Shown: positions 15,375-23,459 of the stretch, piece after piece
Layout: each line of letters opens with the position of its first letter
How positions within the stretch are numbered: the stretch's first letter is position 1
IMG/VR virus record: IMGVR_UViG_3300003873_000108
Span: 1 to 31,369 of that record
Reading direction: 5' to 3' (one strand)
Source: a virus
Length of the DNA: 31,369 nt
Notes under the pieces: generated by a model
Seen by the model: the letters and a program-made list of their open reading frames with translations, nothing else
What the model was told of the DNA's origin: nothing
Databases searched by the model: none
Program-made: the position numbers and the translations under genes

Positions 15375-15785
15375 TCAGTCCCACCAGTTTTCTAATTCTT
15401 TATATAGTAAAAGATATAATTTCCTCTTAACTCTTGTTTTATCAGCATCAGCTTTCCTATAAGCTTCATTGATAATTGTATGATTAGGTTCTATATGTCT
15501 TTTTAGAGTACTGTCTACAAATTCTAAAGGGCCATATTTTTCATCAATTAGATCTAGATATTTGTTAACAAAATTATCATCTCTTAATTCTATAAGATAC
15601 GATTTTGCTAATCTTATATTTTTTATTACAGCATCTGAGTCCATTGATACTGATTTGCACCAGTTCTTTTCCATATACTCCAAAGTCTTTATAAGAATAA
15701 CATATATAAAATTATAGTCATACCATCTATGTTTTTTAATAGTACTTCTAAAAAATTTTCTGGCATCTTTTCCTGAGTTTCTCAT
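15375..15785 (-). CDS. Conserved-looking phage protein, 136 residues, function unknown
   Basis: The start MRNSGKDARK at 15785 is chosen because AAAAAGGAG lies 7 nt before it; a longer frame would run into the RNA element. It is an all-helical, charged protein with YDYNFIYVILIKTLEYMEKNW and a C-terminal RVKRKLYLLLYKELENWWD. It resembles small hypothetical proteins common in tailed phages in pattern only. Its leader holds RNA element copy 3, whose sequence is shared up to the ribosome site with the leader of uvsY. Confidence 0.65.
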   Translation of the reverse strand: MRNSGKDARKFFRSTIKKHRWYDYNFIYVILIKTLEYMEKNWCKSVSMDSDAVIKNIRLAKSYLIELRDDNFVNKYLDLIDEKYGPLEFVDSTLKRHIEPNHTIINEAYRKADADKTRVKRKLYLLLYKELENWWD

Positions 15786-15811
15786 GTATTCTCCTTTTTG
15801 CAGTGCTAGAT

Positions 15812-15897
15812 GATGTCTGAAGAGCATCTGAGGGACTTTAACAGTTCATTAATAGTAACAATCATTGAGCTGCTTTAAGCCCTTCAGAGGCATTCAC
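15812..15897 (-). ncRNA. Structured leader RNA element, copy 3 (downstream of gp32)
   Basis: In mRNA sense: GTGAATGCCTCTGAAGGGC, then the TGATTGTTACTATTA core, then AAGTCCCTCAG and the hairpin GATGCTCTTCAGACATC. CTGAAGGGCTT pairs with AAGTCCCTCAG (about 10 bp with a bulge) and is also complementary to the hairpin loop CTCTTCAG. The element begins just after the gp32 stop and ends upstream of an AAAAAGGAG site. Confidence 0.8.
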
Positions 15898-15909
15898 TAA
15901 TTCTGTAAA

Positions 15910-16818
15910 TTAAAGGCTCTTAAAAAACTCATCGAAGTCATCATCATCAGAGTCAGTTGATACTTCCGGTGCTGGTTTTGGTGCAGTTTCAGTCTTCTTT
16001 TTTGCAGGTTTCTTTTTAGGAGTCGGAGTTGGTTCATGTGCTTCTTCAGTAACAATATCTTCATTAGAAGTACTAGTTAATCTCTGGCCTGTATAATAAT
16101 AAACAAATTCAGCTTTAAGTTTATCATATGACTTATATTCTAAGCTATTTTCATATTCTGTAAGTGAATATGTTTTCTCTAGTAACTCATTCAACTCTTC
16201 TTCTGTTTTTACTACAGATGATGGGGGTAAGAATTTAGACCCTTGAAGAGATGTTTGTTTACCTTGAGGTGAATATTTAAGAACAAAGTTTGCTCCGTTA
16301 ACTGGATGAAATATATCGATAGGTGCTTCACCTGTAGCTTCATCGCCCTTCATAGCTTCTACCATCATTTTGTTTATCATATAAGTATATCTGTATAACA
16401 TAACTTTACCATTGTTTTCAGGATTACCCGGGTCATTTACAACAAGTACATTGGATACGAAGTATTCTTTACGTTTACCAGATTTTAATATAGATGTTTT
16501 TGCTTCATCTTTATTTTGCCAACCGTCTAAATATTCAGAACAGTAGGGGCAGTCTTCACCTTTAGATGTAGGGCATTCAGCTATAAACCTTCTTGTAGTA
16601 CCATTTACTTCAAGAGTACCAAAATGTGAGTATTTTTTTATAGCAGTTCTTAAATCAGAATCAGGCACGAATCTTAATATAATTGAGCCACAATCATTTT
16701 CATCACGAGTTACCGTTATAAAACGTTCATCTTTTTTAAATTTTTTCTTTTTTGGTTCAGCTTGTTCTAAGAAGTTACTTTTGAGAGAGTTTAAGTTATC
16801 CATTGATATTTTAGCCAT
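15910..16818 (-). CDS. 32: Single-stranded DNA-binding protein (T4 gp32)
   Basis: The protein coats ssDNA in replication, recombination and repair. The 302-residue length matches T4 gp32 (301). The N-terminal basic stretch (PKKKKFKKDER) fits the cooperativity region. The core has a zinc site formed by the His of YSHFG, then CPTSKGEDCPYC (H-x16-C-x7-C-x2-C, close to the T4 H-x12-C-x9-C-x2-C). A Pro/Lys linker leads to a very acidic tail (DSDDDDFDEFF), the usual partner-binding tail. RNA elements lie on both sides. T4 gp32 represses its own translation through a leader pseudoknot, so the upstream element could do the same. Confidence 0.94.
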   Translation of the reverse strand: MAKISMDNLNSLKSNFLEQAEPKKKKFKKDERFITVTRDENDCGSIILRFVPDSDLRTAIKKYSHFGTLEVNGTTRRFIAECPTSKGEDCPYCSEYLDGWQNKDEAKTSILKSGKRKEYFVSNVLVVNDPGNPENNGKVMLYRYTYMINKMMVEAMKGDEATGEAPIDIFHPVNGANFVLKYSPQGKQTSLQGSKFLPPSSVVKTEEELNELLEKTYSLTEYENSLEYKSYDKLKAEFVYYYTGQRLTSTSNEDIVTEEAHEPTPTPKKKPAKKKTETAPKPAPEVSTDSDDDDFDEFFKSL

Positions 16819-16854
16819 TTTATTTCCTTATTTTAATTATTCCAGTATTGCATT

Positions 16855-16922
16855 CAGCATGTTGGAAGGGGTTTAGATTTAATTCTAGTAGCAGGTTCTG
16901 ATATACTTTATTTAAACCTCCT
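16855..16922 (-). ncRNA. Structured leader RNA, diverged copy upstream of gp32
   Basis: In mRNA sense GGTTTA pairs with TAAACC (6 bp, extendable past one mismatch). The enclosed loop contains GCTACTAGAATT, a diverged form of the GTTACTATTA core. The sequence runs from the gp45 stop to about 40 nt before the gp32 ATG. It is the most diverged of the six and is placed where T4 has its gp32 autoregulatory pseudoknot. A TTTAAATA box at 16909-16916 lies inside it. Confidence 0.5.
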
Positions 16923-17716
16923 TAATTATATTTGATTTGTCCTGCGATATAATATGTTATAGTAGTATCTTTAAATTTATTCAAATACTTAACAGTCATA
17001 TCATATTTTTTGTCATCTATTTTGTCTTTCTCTTTGAGTAATTCAGTTTCTTTCATTTTATTATCTATATTAGGGATACAATCGCACTGAACTTTTATCA
17101 GCCCATCTAAAATGTGTATATTATACACTAAATCTTGTGTTTTATACAATTTTGTGAGTGATTCTATATCTACAGAGAAAGTATCAGAATAGTCATCACC
17201 TGTACATGGTAGACTTACTGTATATGAAGAAGCTGTCATATCATCTGAATATGCATTAAGAATAACTTCATTATTATCTTTTTTTATACTAATAGAGCTT
17301 AAGTTAAGTATTGAATGTAGTTTAATAATTTTATCTAATTCTTTTACTGGAAGATTAAAATTAAACTTGTAATCATTAGATACTTTATTAAGGAATCCAT
17401 CTATTTGTTTTATATCATCATTTATATATTCAGCATTATCAGTAACATAAACAGTAGTATTATTTTTATTTTTAATATTTATATTTGGATAATGTACATC
17501 TATTTTTGAGTCTATACCCATTGTAGATAATATACTCAAGAATTCATTTGTATTAAGTAAAGTTACTTCTTTTTTGAATTCATTTAACTTTAGATTACTA
17601 CAAACACCTATTATATTCTTTTCAGGAGAAACAAATTTAATATCTCCTGAATTAAGAATAAGAGCCGGAGTTACATTTGTTATATCTTTTATAACATTAT
17701 ACTGTAAACTATTCAT
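16922..17716 (-). CDS. 45: Sliding clamp (T4 gp45)
   Basis: This is the trimeric processivity clamp and, in T4, the mobile activator of late transcription. Starting at 17716 (MNSLQYNVIKDITN) the protein has 264 residues (T4 228). AAGGAAAAA precedes this ATG, which lies 8 nt inside the end of uvsX; an upstream in-frame start would overlap uvsX further. The pattern fits a clamp: ALILNSGDIKFVSPEKNIIGV, a central ELDKIIKLHSILNLSSISI, and a C-terminal TITYYIAGQIK. Primary identity is low, and the call rests on size, pattern and position next to uvsX, gp43 and gp44. Confidence 0.82.
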   Translation of the reverse strand: MNSLQYNVIKDITNVTPALILNSGDIKFVSPEKNIIGVCSNLKLNEFKKEVTLLNTNEFLSILSTMGIDSKIDVHYPNINIKNKNNTTVYVTDNAEYINDDIKQIDGFLNKVSNDYKFNFNLPVKELDKIIKLHSILNLSSISIKKDNNEVILNAYSDDMTASSYTVSLPCTGDDYSDTFSVDIESLTKLYKTQDLVYNIHILDGLIKVQCDCIPNIDNKMKETELLKEKDKIDDKKYDMTVKYLNKFKDTTITYYIAGQIKYN

Positions 17717-18779
17717 CTTTTTCCTTTTCTTCTTTAATATCAAGAACATTTTCTATACAATATGGATTCTGAACTGATGCTGAATAAGAATATTTATTCT
17801 CTAAATATTTTCTTAAGTCAGTATTTTTAAAAATATCTAACCAGAATTCTTTAGTGTATATATGAGCCTCTCTCCATTTTTTATCATCTTCTACACAAGG
17901 TCTAGTATACCAACCATTATTAGGTTTAATAACATAACCACCTTCTAAAGCATCTTCAAGTATACCATAGAATGGATTAATACCAGCATCATAATTATTC
18001 AAAAATTTTAATTTAGAATTTTCTTTAGCTAGTCTGCCTTTTGCTGAAATACCTGTTAATGCATATCCAATAACATCATTACCGTCTTTGACTTTTGCTC
18101 TACTGTTTATTTGTAGAATATTTGAACTAGTGTATATCAGAGAGCTTCCACCACTTAGTACTTGACCTCCAAACATCGACAAACTTGCGTAAGTGTGCGT
18201 TATAACAACACCTGTTATATCATTTTTTCCAGTAATACCTAATAGCAACTTCATAAAATTGTTTTTCTTTTTACTTATAGTCATATCAAGCGTATCTTTA
18301 CCAGCTAGCGAATCTTCAGTTGTTTTGGAAGTAATCATTGTACCTAATGAATCTAGAACAATAAATACTTTCCCGTCAACTTTCTCATCATAATCTTCAA
18401 ACATATTTAATATAATTGACTGTATATTCTCAATAGAATTATCTTGAATAAGAATTAATTTCTCTTCAGAACAATCTAAGCCAAATGTTTTGGCTGCATT
18501 TTTGTCAAAAGCAAATTCAGCATCTATCCATACTACACTATTACTTTTTTTCTGAGCGTCTGCAGCAGATATAAGAGCTATAATACTTTTAAGATGGGCT
18601 GGAGGCGCAGCAAGAGTAGTAAGTTTACCTCTAGGGACACCACCATTACATCTGCCAGACAGCAATAAATTTAATGTAATACTACCAGCATTATAAAATT
18701 CTGTCACTTCTTTATCTTTAGTCAATTGAACTGATTTCTTAAATAGTTTATTATTTTTTATTTTATCAATTAAAGCCAT
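17709..18779 (-). CDS. uvsX: RecA-like recombinase UvsX
   Basis: The enzyme catalyses strand exchange and recombination-primed replication. The 356-residue protein (T4 391) has a RecA core. The P-loop is AAPPAHLKS (about 56-64), which lacks the usual second glycine, as T4 UvsX also does. VVWIDAEFAFD is the catalytic-Glu segment, and KVFIVLDSLGTM is Walker B. VVITHTYASLSMFGGQVLSGG fits the L2 region, and a C-terminal NPFYGILEDALEGGYV follows. A conserved promoter lies 28 nt upstream. The gp45 gene overlaps its end. Confidence 0.94.
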   Translation of the reverse strand: MALIDKIKNNKLFKKSVQLTKDKEVTEFYNAGSITLNLLLSGRCNGGVPRGKLTTLAAPPAHLKSIIALISAADAQKKSNSVVWIDAEFAFDKNAAKTFGLDCSEEKLILIQDNSIENIQSIILNMFEDYDEKVDGKVFIVLDSLGTMITSKTTEDSLAGKDTLDMTISKKKNNFMKLLLGITGKNDITGVVITHTYASLSMFGGQVLSGGSSLIYTSSNILQINSRAKVKDGNDVIGYALTGISAKGRLAKENSKLKFLNNYDAGINPFYGILEDALEGGYVIKPNNGWYTRPCVEDDKKWREAHIYTKEFWLDIFKNTDLRKYLENKYSYSASVQNPYCIENVLDIKEEKEKDE

Positions 18780-18806
18780 TATTCCTCCTTTTTTTATTTA
18801 TGTTCT

Positions 18807-18839
18807 ATTATACCATAACTTCCATTAAACTAAGATTAA
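18807..18839 (-). promoter_or_regulatory. Conserved extended -10 promoter with dyad, copy 6
   Basis: TGGTATAAT has its -10 at 18812-18807, with the dyad TTAATCTTAGTTTAA at 18839-18825. It abuts the stop of the cytochrome gene and drives uvsX, gp45 and probably gp32. Confidence 0.85.
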
Positions 18840-18840
18840 A

Positions 18841-19128
18841 TCATTTTATTTTCTTAATATCTTTAGAAATTGTCTTAAGGTCTTTCTTATTGTATTTGTA
18901 TACTTGTGCTTTCATAATTGCTCCAGCTGGATCAGTACCTGTTTTAAAAGATACTAAAGTATTGTATATACTGGTACTATTCATATCTCTAACAATGTCT
19001 GATCGGCCGAGTGCTTTTTTCTCAAATCGCTGACCATGACAACCTTTACATGTACTTAAGTTTACATTAGCAAATGCTATAGAAGCTATGCATATCATAC
19101 ATATTTTTTTCATTGTATTCGTTTTCAT
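18841..19128 (-). CDS. Secreted c-type cytochrome (cytochrome c553-like), possible metabolic gene
   Basis: This small monohaem cytochrome is predicted to be exported and to carry electrons in the periplasm. A signal peptide is clear: MKK, then a hydrophobic ICMICIASIAFA, with cleavage likely after AFA. CKGCH is the haem-binding CxxCH. GQRFEKKALGRSDIVRDM and a distal AIMKAQV (Met ligand) follow, as in the c553 family of Campylobacterota. The total is 95 residues from 19128, or 90 from a second ATG at 19113, which fits the signal peptide better. Neither start has a good ribosome site. The gene lies between the polymerase and uvsX, 5 nt after the polymerase stop, with TTTAAATA at 19131-19138. 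Haem attachment would depend on the host. Confidence 0.88.
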   Translation of the reverse strand: MKTNTMKKICMICIASIAFANVNLSTCKGCHGQRFEKKALGRSDIVRDMNSTSIYNTLVSFKTGTDPAGAIMKAQVYKYNKKDLKTISKDIKKIK

Positions 19129-19133
19129 ATTAT

Positions 19134-21146
19134 TTAAATCAGAGCTCTTGAATTACCACTTCTAATACTCCATCCTCTATTTTTTACTAGTTTTTCTAAT
19201 GATGCATATATTGTTTTTTGGAACATTAAATTTTTATCTATTCGTTTATCTAATCTGAATTCTTTAATAAATGGTACGCTAGAATTCTCTGCAAGATACC
19301 CAATTACATTAGAATTAAATGATGTGCTGCAAGGTTTAATATATAGGTACTTCATTTTATTTTTATTCTCTATATATTTATACTTAGTTTCTAAATTATT
19401 TTCCTTAATTAATTTATTATGTATCAATGAAGCCCTAACATGAATTGGAACACCCTTATCATTAAGATTATAATTAAGGAAATCATTTAGTGTTTTGTTT
19501 TTACCCTTTATAAGCGACTTATCATTGTTTTTATAATTACTATAATTTACCCTTGCTTCTTTTATCTTTTTCTCTGATTGTTTAGCTAATGTTACAGATT
19601 TTGGAAAAGCTATTTCATTATATGGTAATTTATAATAGAAATCTTTTAATGCAGAATAATACTTAGTGAATGTATCTTCATTAGAAGTAAGTATTATCAT
19701 TAATCCTTTTTTAAGCGCAGTACGGATTTTTGGTGGTACATTAGTTTTCTTTAAATTCAACCCTGCCATTTTTATATAACCATCATGATATATTGTACCT
19801 TCATTATCGATAACGTTCATAGCATAATTTCTCATGCCATTAACTATACCAGATGATGCTATTATTTCTCTTTCTAAATCAATAACCTCTGGTCTTTTAA
19901 AATTATATACATATGCTAAATGCTTAAGATTCTTCATGTTAAAATCTGATATAGGTGGTATAATATGTTTATCTATATAAGCTGCAGTTTTTACATAATC
20001 ATTTTTGTTTAGTACACCTTTCTTGTCTAATTCATCCACAATAGGTTCTAAACATATATAACCAGAGTCTGTATCCCAAAGGGCAGTTATTGGTGTTCTA
20101 TAATTATATTTAGATAATTTCTTTTCTAATTTATCAATCCAGTACAAATCAAGTAATCTACCTACTGCCGTAATTGATCTTGCTACTTCTAGTTTATATA
20201 GAATAAAGTATTTATTACCACCGGCACCATAAAAACTATTTAATGCAAGTTTCTTTGACATTTGTCCTGCATTATAATGAACTACTAATTCATTGAATTC
20301 ATCTATTTTCTTTTTTAATTCAGTATCACTTTTATCTCTATCTTCTACGTGTATACTATTAACTGAATCAAAATTTCTATTCTTTATGTAATCCTTATAT
20401 AATTGAGATTTAGATGAATACTCTTTCATTTTCTTTTTATCAGCTTTTCTTGCATTATAAATATCATCCACTAATTTAGAAATAAAAGTGATGTAGCTTG
20501 TATCAAATATATCTCCAGTTGGTGAAATATTAACTTTATATTTCTGTAGTAACGGTGTTACATTCTTTTCTATCTCAGGAACATTACTAATAAGTTTATT
20601 GATTGTTGACGGAATTCCTTTATTATCTGGATAGTACTTCGATACTACCTCTTGTATCTCTTTAGGTGCCTGTGAATATGGTATATGAGAATCAAAGCTA
20701 AAGTTACACGCTCTAATAATAGACGGGTACAGTGAAGCAAAATCAAATGAAACTACCCAACGGAAAAATCCTGGATTTGCTGAAACTGCCCCACCTAAAT
20801 AATCAGCATATTTGTCATACTCAGAATTAGAGCTCAAATTAAAAGTACTATCTGGAATAGATTCAGCTTCTTCAATATCTCCATAAAATTCAGGAGTGCC
20901 ATATTTATTCTTATAGCATTCTTTATAGATTAGATGATTCCATGGTGATACTGTTCCTAAAGTTTTATCTAAGTTCACTCCATAAAGTTTAGACAATGAT
21001 ATAGCAGTATTCAATATAGATGTTTTATTGTCTATTAAAAAAGTGACGTTTACATCCTGAATGTTATAGTTCATGTATTTTTGATAATCATATGTATAAA
21101 GATCTTCTAAATTCATTGATTTTTTTATAATTCTTTTTATTTTCAA
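19134..21146 (-). CDS. 43: DNA polymerase, C-terminal part (family B, T4 gp43, split gene)
   Basis: This is the polymerase portion of gp43. The 670-residue protein carries the Exo III motif (YMNYNIQD, Y-x3-D) near residue 30, then Pol motif A DFASLYPSII (about 134), motif B KKLALNSFYGAGG (about 300) and motif C LWDTDSGYI (about 358). Thumb sequences follow to the C-terminus. The start is TTG at 21146, supported by AAAGGAG at 5 nt; an ATG 12 codons later is possible. A degenerate promoter copy lies between the two halves. The Exo I and II motifs are on the upstream gene, so proofreading needs both polypeptides. Confidence 0.92.
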   Translation of the reverse strand: MKIKRIIKKSMNLEDLYTYDYQKYMNYNIQDVNVTFLIDNKTSILNTAISLSKLYGVNLDKTLGTVSPWNHLIYKECYKNKYGTPEFYGDIEEAESIPDSTFNLSSNSEYDKYADYLGGAVSANPGFFRWVVSFDFASLYPSIIRACNFSFDSHIPYSQAPKEIQEVVSKYYPDNKGIPSTINKLISNVPEIEKNVTPLLQKYKVNISPTGDIFDTSYITFISKLVDDIYNARKADKKKMKEYSSKSQLYKDYIKNRNFDSVNSIHVEDRDKSDTELKKKIDEFNELVVHYNAGQMSKKLALNSFYGAGGNKYFILYKLEVARSITAVGRLLDLYWIDKLEKKLSKYNYRTPITALWDTDSGYICLEPIVDELDKKGVLNKNDYVKTAAYIDKHIIPPISDFNMKNLKHLAYVYNFKRPEVIDLEREIIASSGIVNGMRNYAMNVIDNEGTIYHDGYIKMAGLNLKKTNVPPKIRTALKKGLMIILTSNEDTFTKYYSALKDFYYKLPYNEIAFPKSVTLAKQSEKKIKEARVNYSNYKNNDKSLIKGKNKTLNDFLNYNLNDKGVPIHVRASLIHNKLIKENNLETKYKYIENKNKMKYLYIKPCSTSFNSNVIGYLAENSSVPFIKEFRLDKRIDKNLMFQKTIYASLEKLVKNRGWSIRSGNSRALI

Positions 21147-21166
21147 TACTGCTCCTTTTGTATTCT

Positions 21167-21197
21167 ATTGTGCTATACTTCCTTAAACTAAGATTAA
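21167..21197 (-). promoter_or_regulatory. Degenerate promoter copy between the two polymerase genes, copy 7
   Basis: The dyad TTAATCTTAGTTTAA (21197-21183) and GGAAG are kept, but the -10 reads CACAAT after TAG, and two bases are missing from the spacer. It overlaps the stop of the N-terminal gene. It probably gives the C-terminal part some separate expression. Confidence 0.6.
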
Positions 21198-22315
21198 AGT
21201 GAATCATCTGAAATCTCATCGTTTTCTGTTAAATCTTTAACTTGAATTATTCTGCCATCTTTTAGTTTAATATTATCGTCTTCTAATAATTTCAATACTT
21301 CTCCATTCTCTAGTTCAATCTCGTATAGATAATCCTCTGAGTAATTTAACTTTCCTGTAATTCCTTCTGCTATTGCTATTGCATTAAGTGCGTAAGAATC
21401 TCTAATTTTATATCTAAACTTCTTATAGAACGACATTTGATCAATGAGATAATATCCGAGAGGTTCTAACACTAATAAATCTTTATTTCCTGGGTTTTTA
21501 CTAGAGTGAATTTTAGCAGGTTTGTTAAATTTATAGTACTTGCAAAGTATTTTACCAACTATATGTTTAACAGTTATTTCTATCTTAGATAATTCTTCCC
21601 TATTTAATTCAGGTAAGTCTATATTCTCATATTCTATATATCTAATATATTCTAATCGAAGTAACCTATTAATAAGGAAAGGAATATCAAACCCGTCAGA
21701 GTTCCACCCAATTAATGCATCTGTTCCTATATCATTAATTAGCTTAAAGAAGTCAATTAACATAGTATGTTCTGATAAACATTTTTTATAAATAACATTA
21801 TCTTCAGATGGTGTGTAGTCTTTCAATCCGAATGCATAAAATTTATTATTCTTTGCTGAGTAAGCTGTTATAGTAGTAACAGATGTTTTTCCATCTAATT
21901 TAGGGAATCCACCATCACCTCTTTTTAATTCTCCATTAGGTAGTACTATAGTACCATTAAATCCTGTCTCAATATCAAAATAAACTAAATGTAATTTATT
22001 AAGTACATCAGTACTGTATTCTTTAAATCTATACTGATCTTCAGGGTCAGCATTTGAAAATATCTTACCACCAGATTGTTTGAATAACTCTAATGACTCA
22101 TTATGTTTCCTAATACTATTATTTCTAATAACATCTAATTTAATCTTTTTTGTTCTATAGTCAACAAAATCAGACGGAGCTCCACCAGTATCAGTAAAAT
22201 ATTCAAACGGGTATTCTGAGATTTCATCTATAATTCTATTATTATTTTTATCATAATATATGTCTATTATTTTATTCCTATATCTGAATACTCTGACGTA
22301 TGATTTATTTACCAT
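21194..22315 (-). CDS. 43: DNA polymerase, N-terminal part (exonuclease domain, T4 gp43, split gene)
   Basis: This is the 3'-5' exonuclease and N-terminal domain of gp43. The 373-residue protein has Exo I VYFDIETGF (D-x-E, 111-119) and Exo II LIGWNSDGFD (201-210). It then leaves polymerase homology at about 326, just before the place where Exo III would come. Residues 328-373 (EIELENGEVLKLLED, then KLKDGRIIQVKDLTENDEI) look like the beta-strand block of a Hint/intein domain (x-LENG-x-x-L-K, D-x-x-K, V-KDL-x-x-x-DEI) but lack the N-terminal Cys/Ser block. This suggests a degenerate split-intein or insertion remnant. The gene follows gp44 by 1 nt. Confidence 0.88.
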   Translation of the reverse strand: MVNKSYVRVFRYRNKIIDIYYDKNNNRIIDEISEYPFEYFTDTGGAPSDFVDYRTKKIKLDVIRNNSIRKHNESLELFKQSGGKIFSNADPEDQYRFKEYSTDVLNKLHLVYFDIETGFNGTIVLPNGELKRGDGGFPKLDGKTSVTTITAYSAKNNKFYAFGLKDYTPSEDNVIYKKCLSEHTMLIDFFKLINDIGTDALIGWNSDGFDIPFLINRLLRLEYIRYIEYENIDLPELNREELSKIEITVKHIVGKILCKYYKFNKPAKIHSSKNPGNKDLLVLEPLGYYLIDQMSFYKKFRYKIRDSYALNAIAIAEGITGKLNYSEDYLYEIELENGEVLKLLEDDNIKLKDGRIIQVKDLTENDEISDDSL

Positions 22316-22316
22316 C

Positions 22317-23246
22317 TTAATCCTTCATTTGACATGATTTCATTAAATCTATTACTAATGATAAGAAGTTAATTTCTTTAGATATTGTTATATTAGTACT
22401 ATATGCATATTCAGATAATACTACAACTCCAGCTGGAATAGACTTGATATCAATAAATGAGTCTATATTATTGTAAAAATACAATATAGCATTATCATAA
22501 TTAGATATATCCTGTATACTTTTTCTAATTCTAGGAAATGATTTTGATTTCATTGATTCTATTAATTCATCGAATTTTAATGATTCAGCTTCATTTTTTA
22601 AAACTATCTCATTATCTTCAATAGAAGCTTGTATTTGTACCAGAATTGAACGCATATCAGGAAATGTATTTTTAACTAACATTCCAATTTCTTTTTTGTC
22701 GTATACTAATTCTTCTGTGTCTAATATTTTCAATAATGATTTAAAATATCGTTTAATCATTTCAGAACGTTCAGCCTCTGTGAATGAGAATGAGAAATTA
22801 GCAGTTCTAGATAGTAAAGGTTTAACTATCTTTTCTGGGTAATTTGTATCTAATATAAAACGAGCTGACTTTTCATATTTTTCCATTACATTTTTTAATG
22901 CATTCTGAGCAGCTGGAGAGAACCCATCAGCTTCAGTTAAGAAAACAATTTTTTTTACATTCCCTGTTAATGAAGCTCTTGATACAAATTTCTCTACTTT
23001 ATATCTAACTATATCGATACTAGTATCTAGACTACCATTAATTGGAAGTACATCTGCATTAAGCATTTTAATTATAATTTTTGCTAATGATGTTTTACCA
23101 GTACCAGCAGGTCCTGAAAATACTATATTAGATATAGATTTTTTATTAATCATTTCTTGTACGGGATTTATAATTCTAGATGGTAATATAATATTATTTA
23201 TATCTTTTGGTCTATATTTTTCTACAAGTAGAGTTTCTTTAATCAT
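22317..23246 (-). CDS. 44: Clamp loader ATPase large subunit (T4 gp44)
   Basis: The AAA+ subunit that loads gp45. The 309 residues are close to T4 gp44 (319). Walker A is FSGPAGTGKTSLAK (about 42-55). The Walker B region is KIVFLTEADGFSPAAQNALK (DEAD-like, here TEAD). KPLLSRTANFSF has the SRC-like sensor arginine region. The C-terminal collar domain follows. A conserved promoter lies 18 nt upstream and serves gp44 and both parts of gp43. Confidence 0.94.
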   Translation of the reverse strand: MIKETLLVEKYRPKDINNIILPSRIINPVQEMINKKSISNIVFSGPAGTGKTSLAKIIIKMLNADVLPINGSLDTSIDIVRYKVEKFVSRASLTGNVKKIVFLTEADGFSPAAQNALKNVMEKYEKSARFILDTNYPEKIVKPLLSRTANFSFSFTEAERSEMIKRYFKSLLKILDTEELVYDKKEIGMLVKNTFPDMRSILVQIQASIEDNEIVLKNEAESLKFDELIESMKSKSFPRIRKSIQDISNYDNAILYFYNNIDSFIDIKSIPAGVVVLSEYAYSTNITISKEINFLSLVIDLMKSCQMKD

Positions 23247-23264
23247 ATATTCTCCTTTTTATTT

Positions 23265-23297
23265 ATTATATCATAACTTCCATTAAACGGAGATTAA
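23265..23297 (-). promoter_or_regulatory. Conserved extended -10 promoter with dyad, copy 8
   Basis: TGATATAAT has its -10 at 23270-23265, with the dyad TTAATCTCCGTTTAA at 23297-23283. It drives gp44 and polymerase. The dyad directly abuts the 3' end of the last tRNA-like gene. Confidence 0.85.
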
Positions 23298-23380
23298 CCC
23301 AGGCGTAGGATTCGAACCTACTTTGCTTTTTTACAGCAACCGTTTATCAGTCAGTCCATTTTACCATCATGCAACCTGGG
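23298..23380 (-). tRNA. tRNA with Ile anticodon GAT but a long variable arm
   Basis: The acceptor stem CCCAGGT/GCCTGGG, a 3-bp D stem with GG in the loop, and the T arm GTAGG-TTCGAAT-CCTAC all fit. The best anticodon loop is CTGATAA (anticodon GAT at 23348-23346, U33 and A37 present), with one A-A mismatch in its stem. The variable region is about 17 nt and forms its own stem (TTGCT/AGCAA), as in Leu, Ser or Tyr tRNAs. The combination with an Ile anticodon is odd. No CCA is encoded; the discriminator base would be T. Confidence 0.7.
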
Positions 23381-23459
23381 ATATATCTTGTAATTTCTTA
23401 GTTTCATCGTTAGACTACTTATACTCAGTACCACGAAAAGGTGAATTACTTACTGACTG

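Noticed and set aside
15786-15827. Longer start for the 136-residue protein
   Set aside because: The extra residues are encoded by the RNA element tail and the ribosome site; the ATG at 15785 has AAAAAGGAG at correct spacing.
17717-17749. Longer start for gp45
   Set aside because: The extra codons lie in the uvsX end and are lysine-rich because of the ribosome site; the start at 17716 matches clamp N-termini.
23381-23459. Possible further tRNA between the Ser and Ile-like tRNAs
   Set aside because: The ends can pair (GTAATT/AATTAC), but the candidate loops lack U33 and a TTC-type T loop. It is left as an unassigned spacer of about 80 nt.
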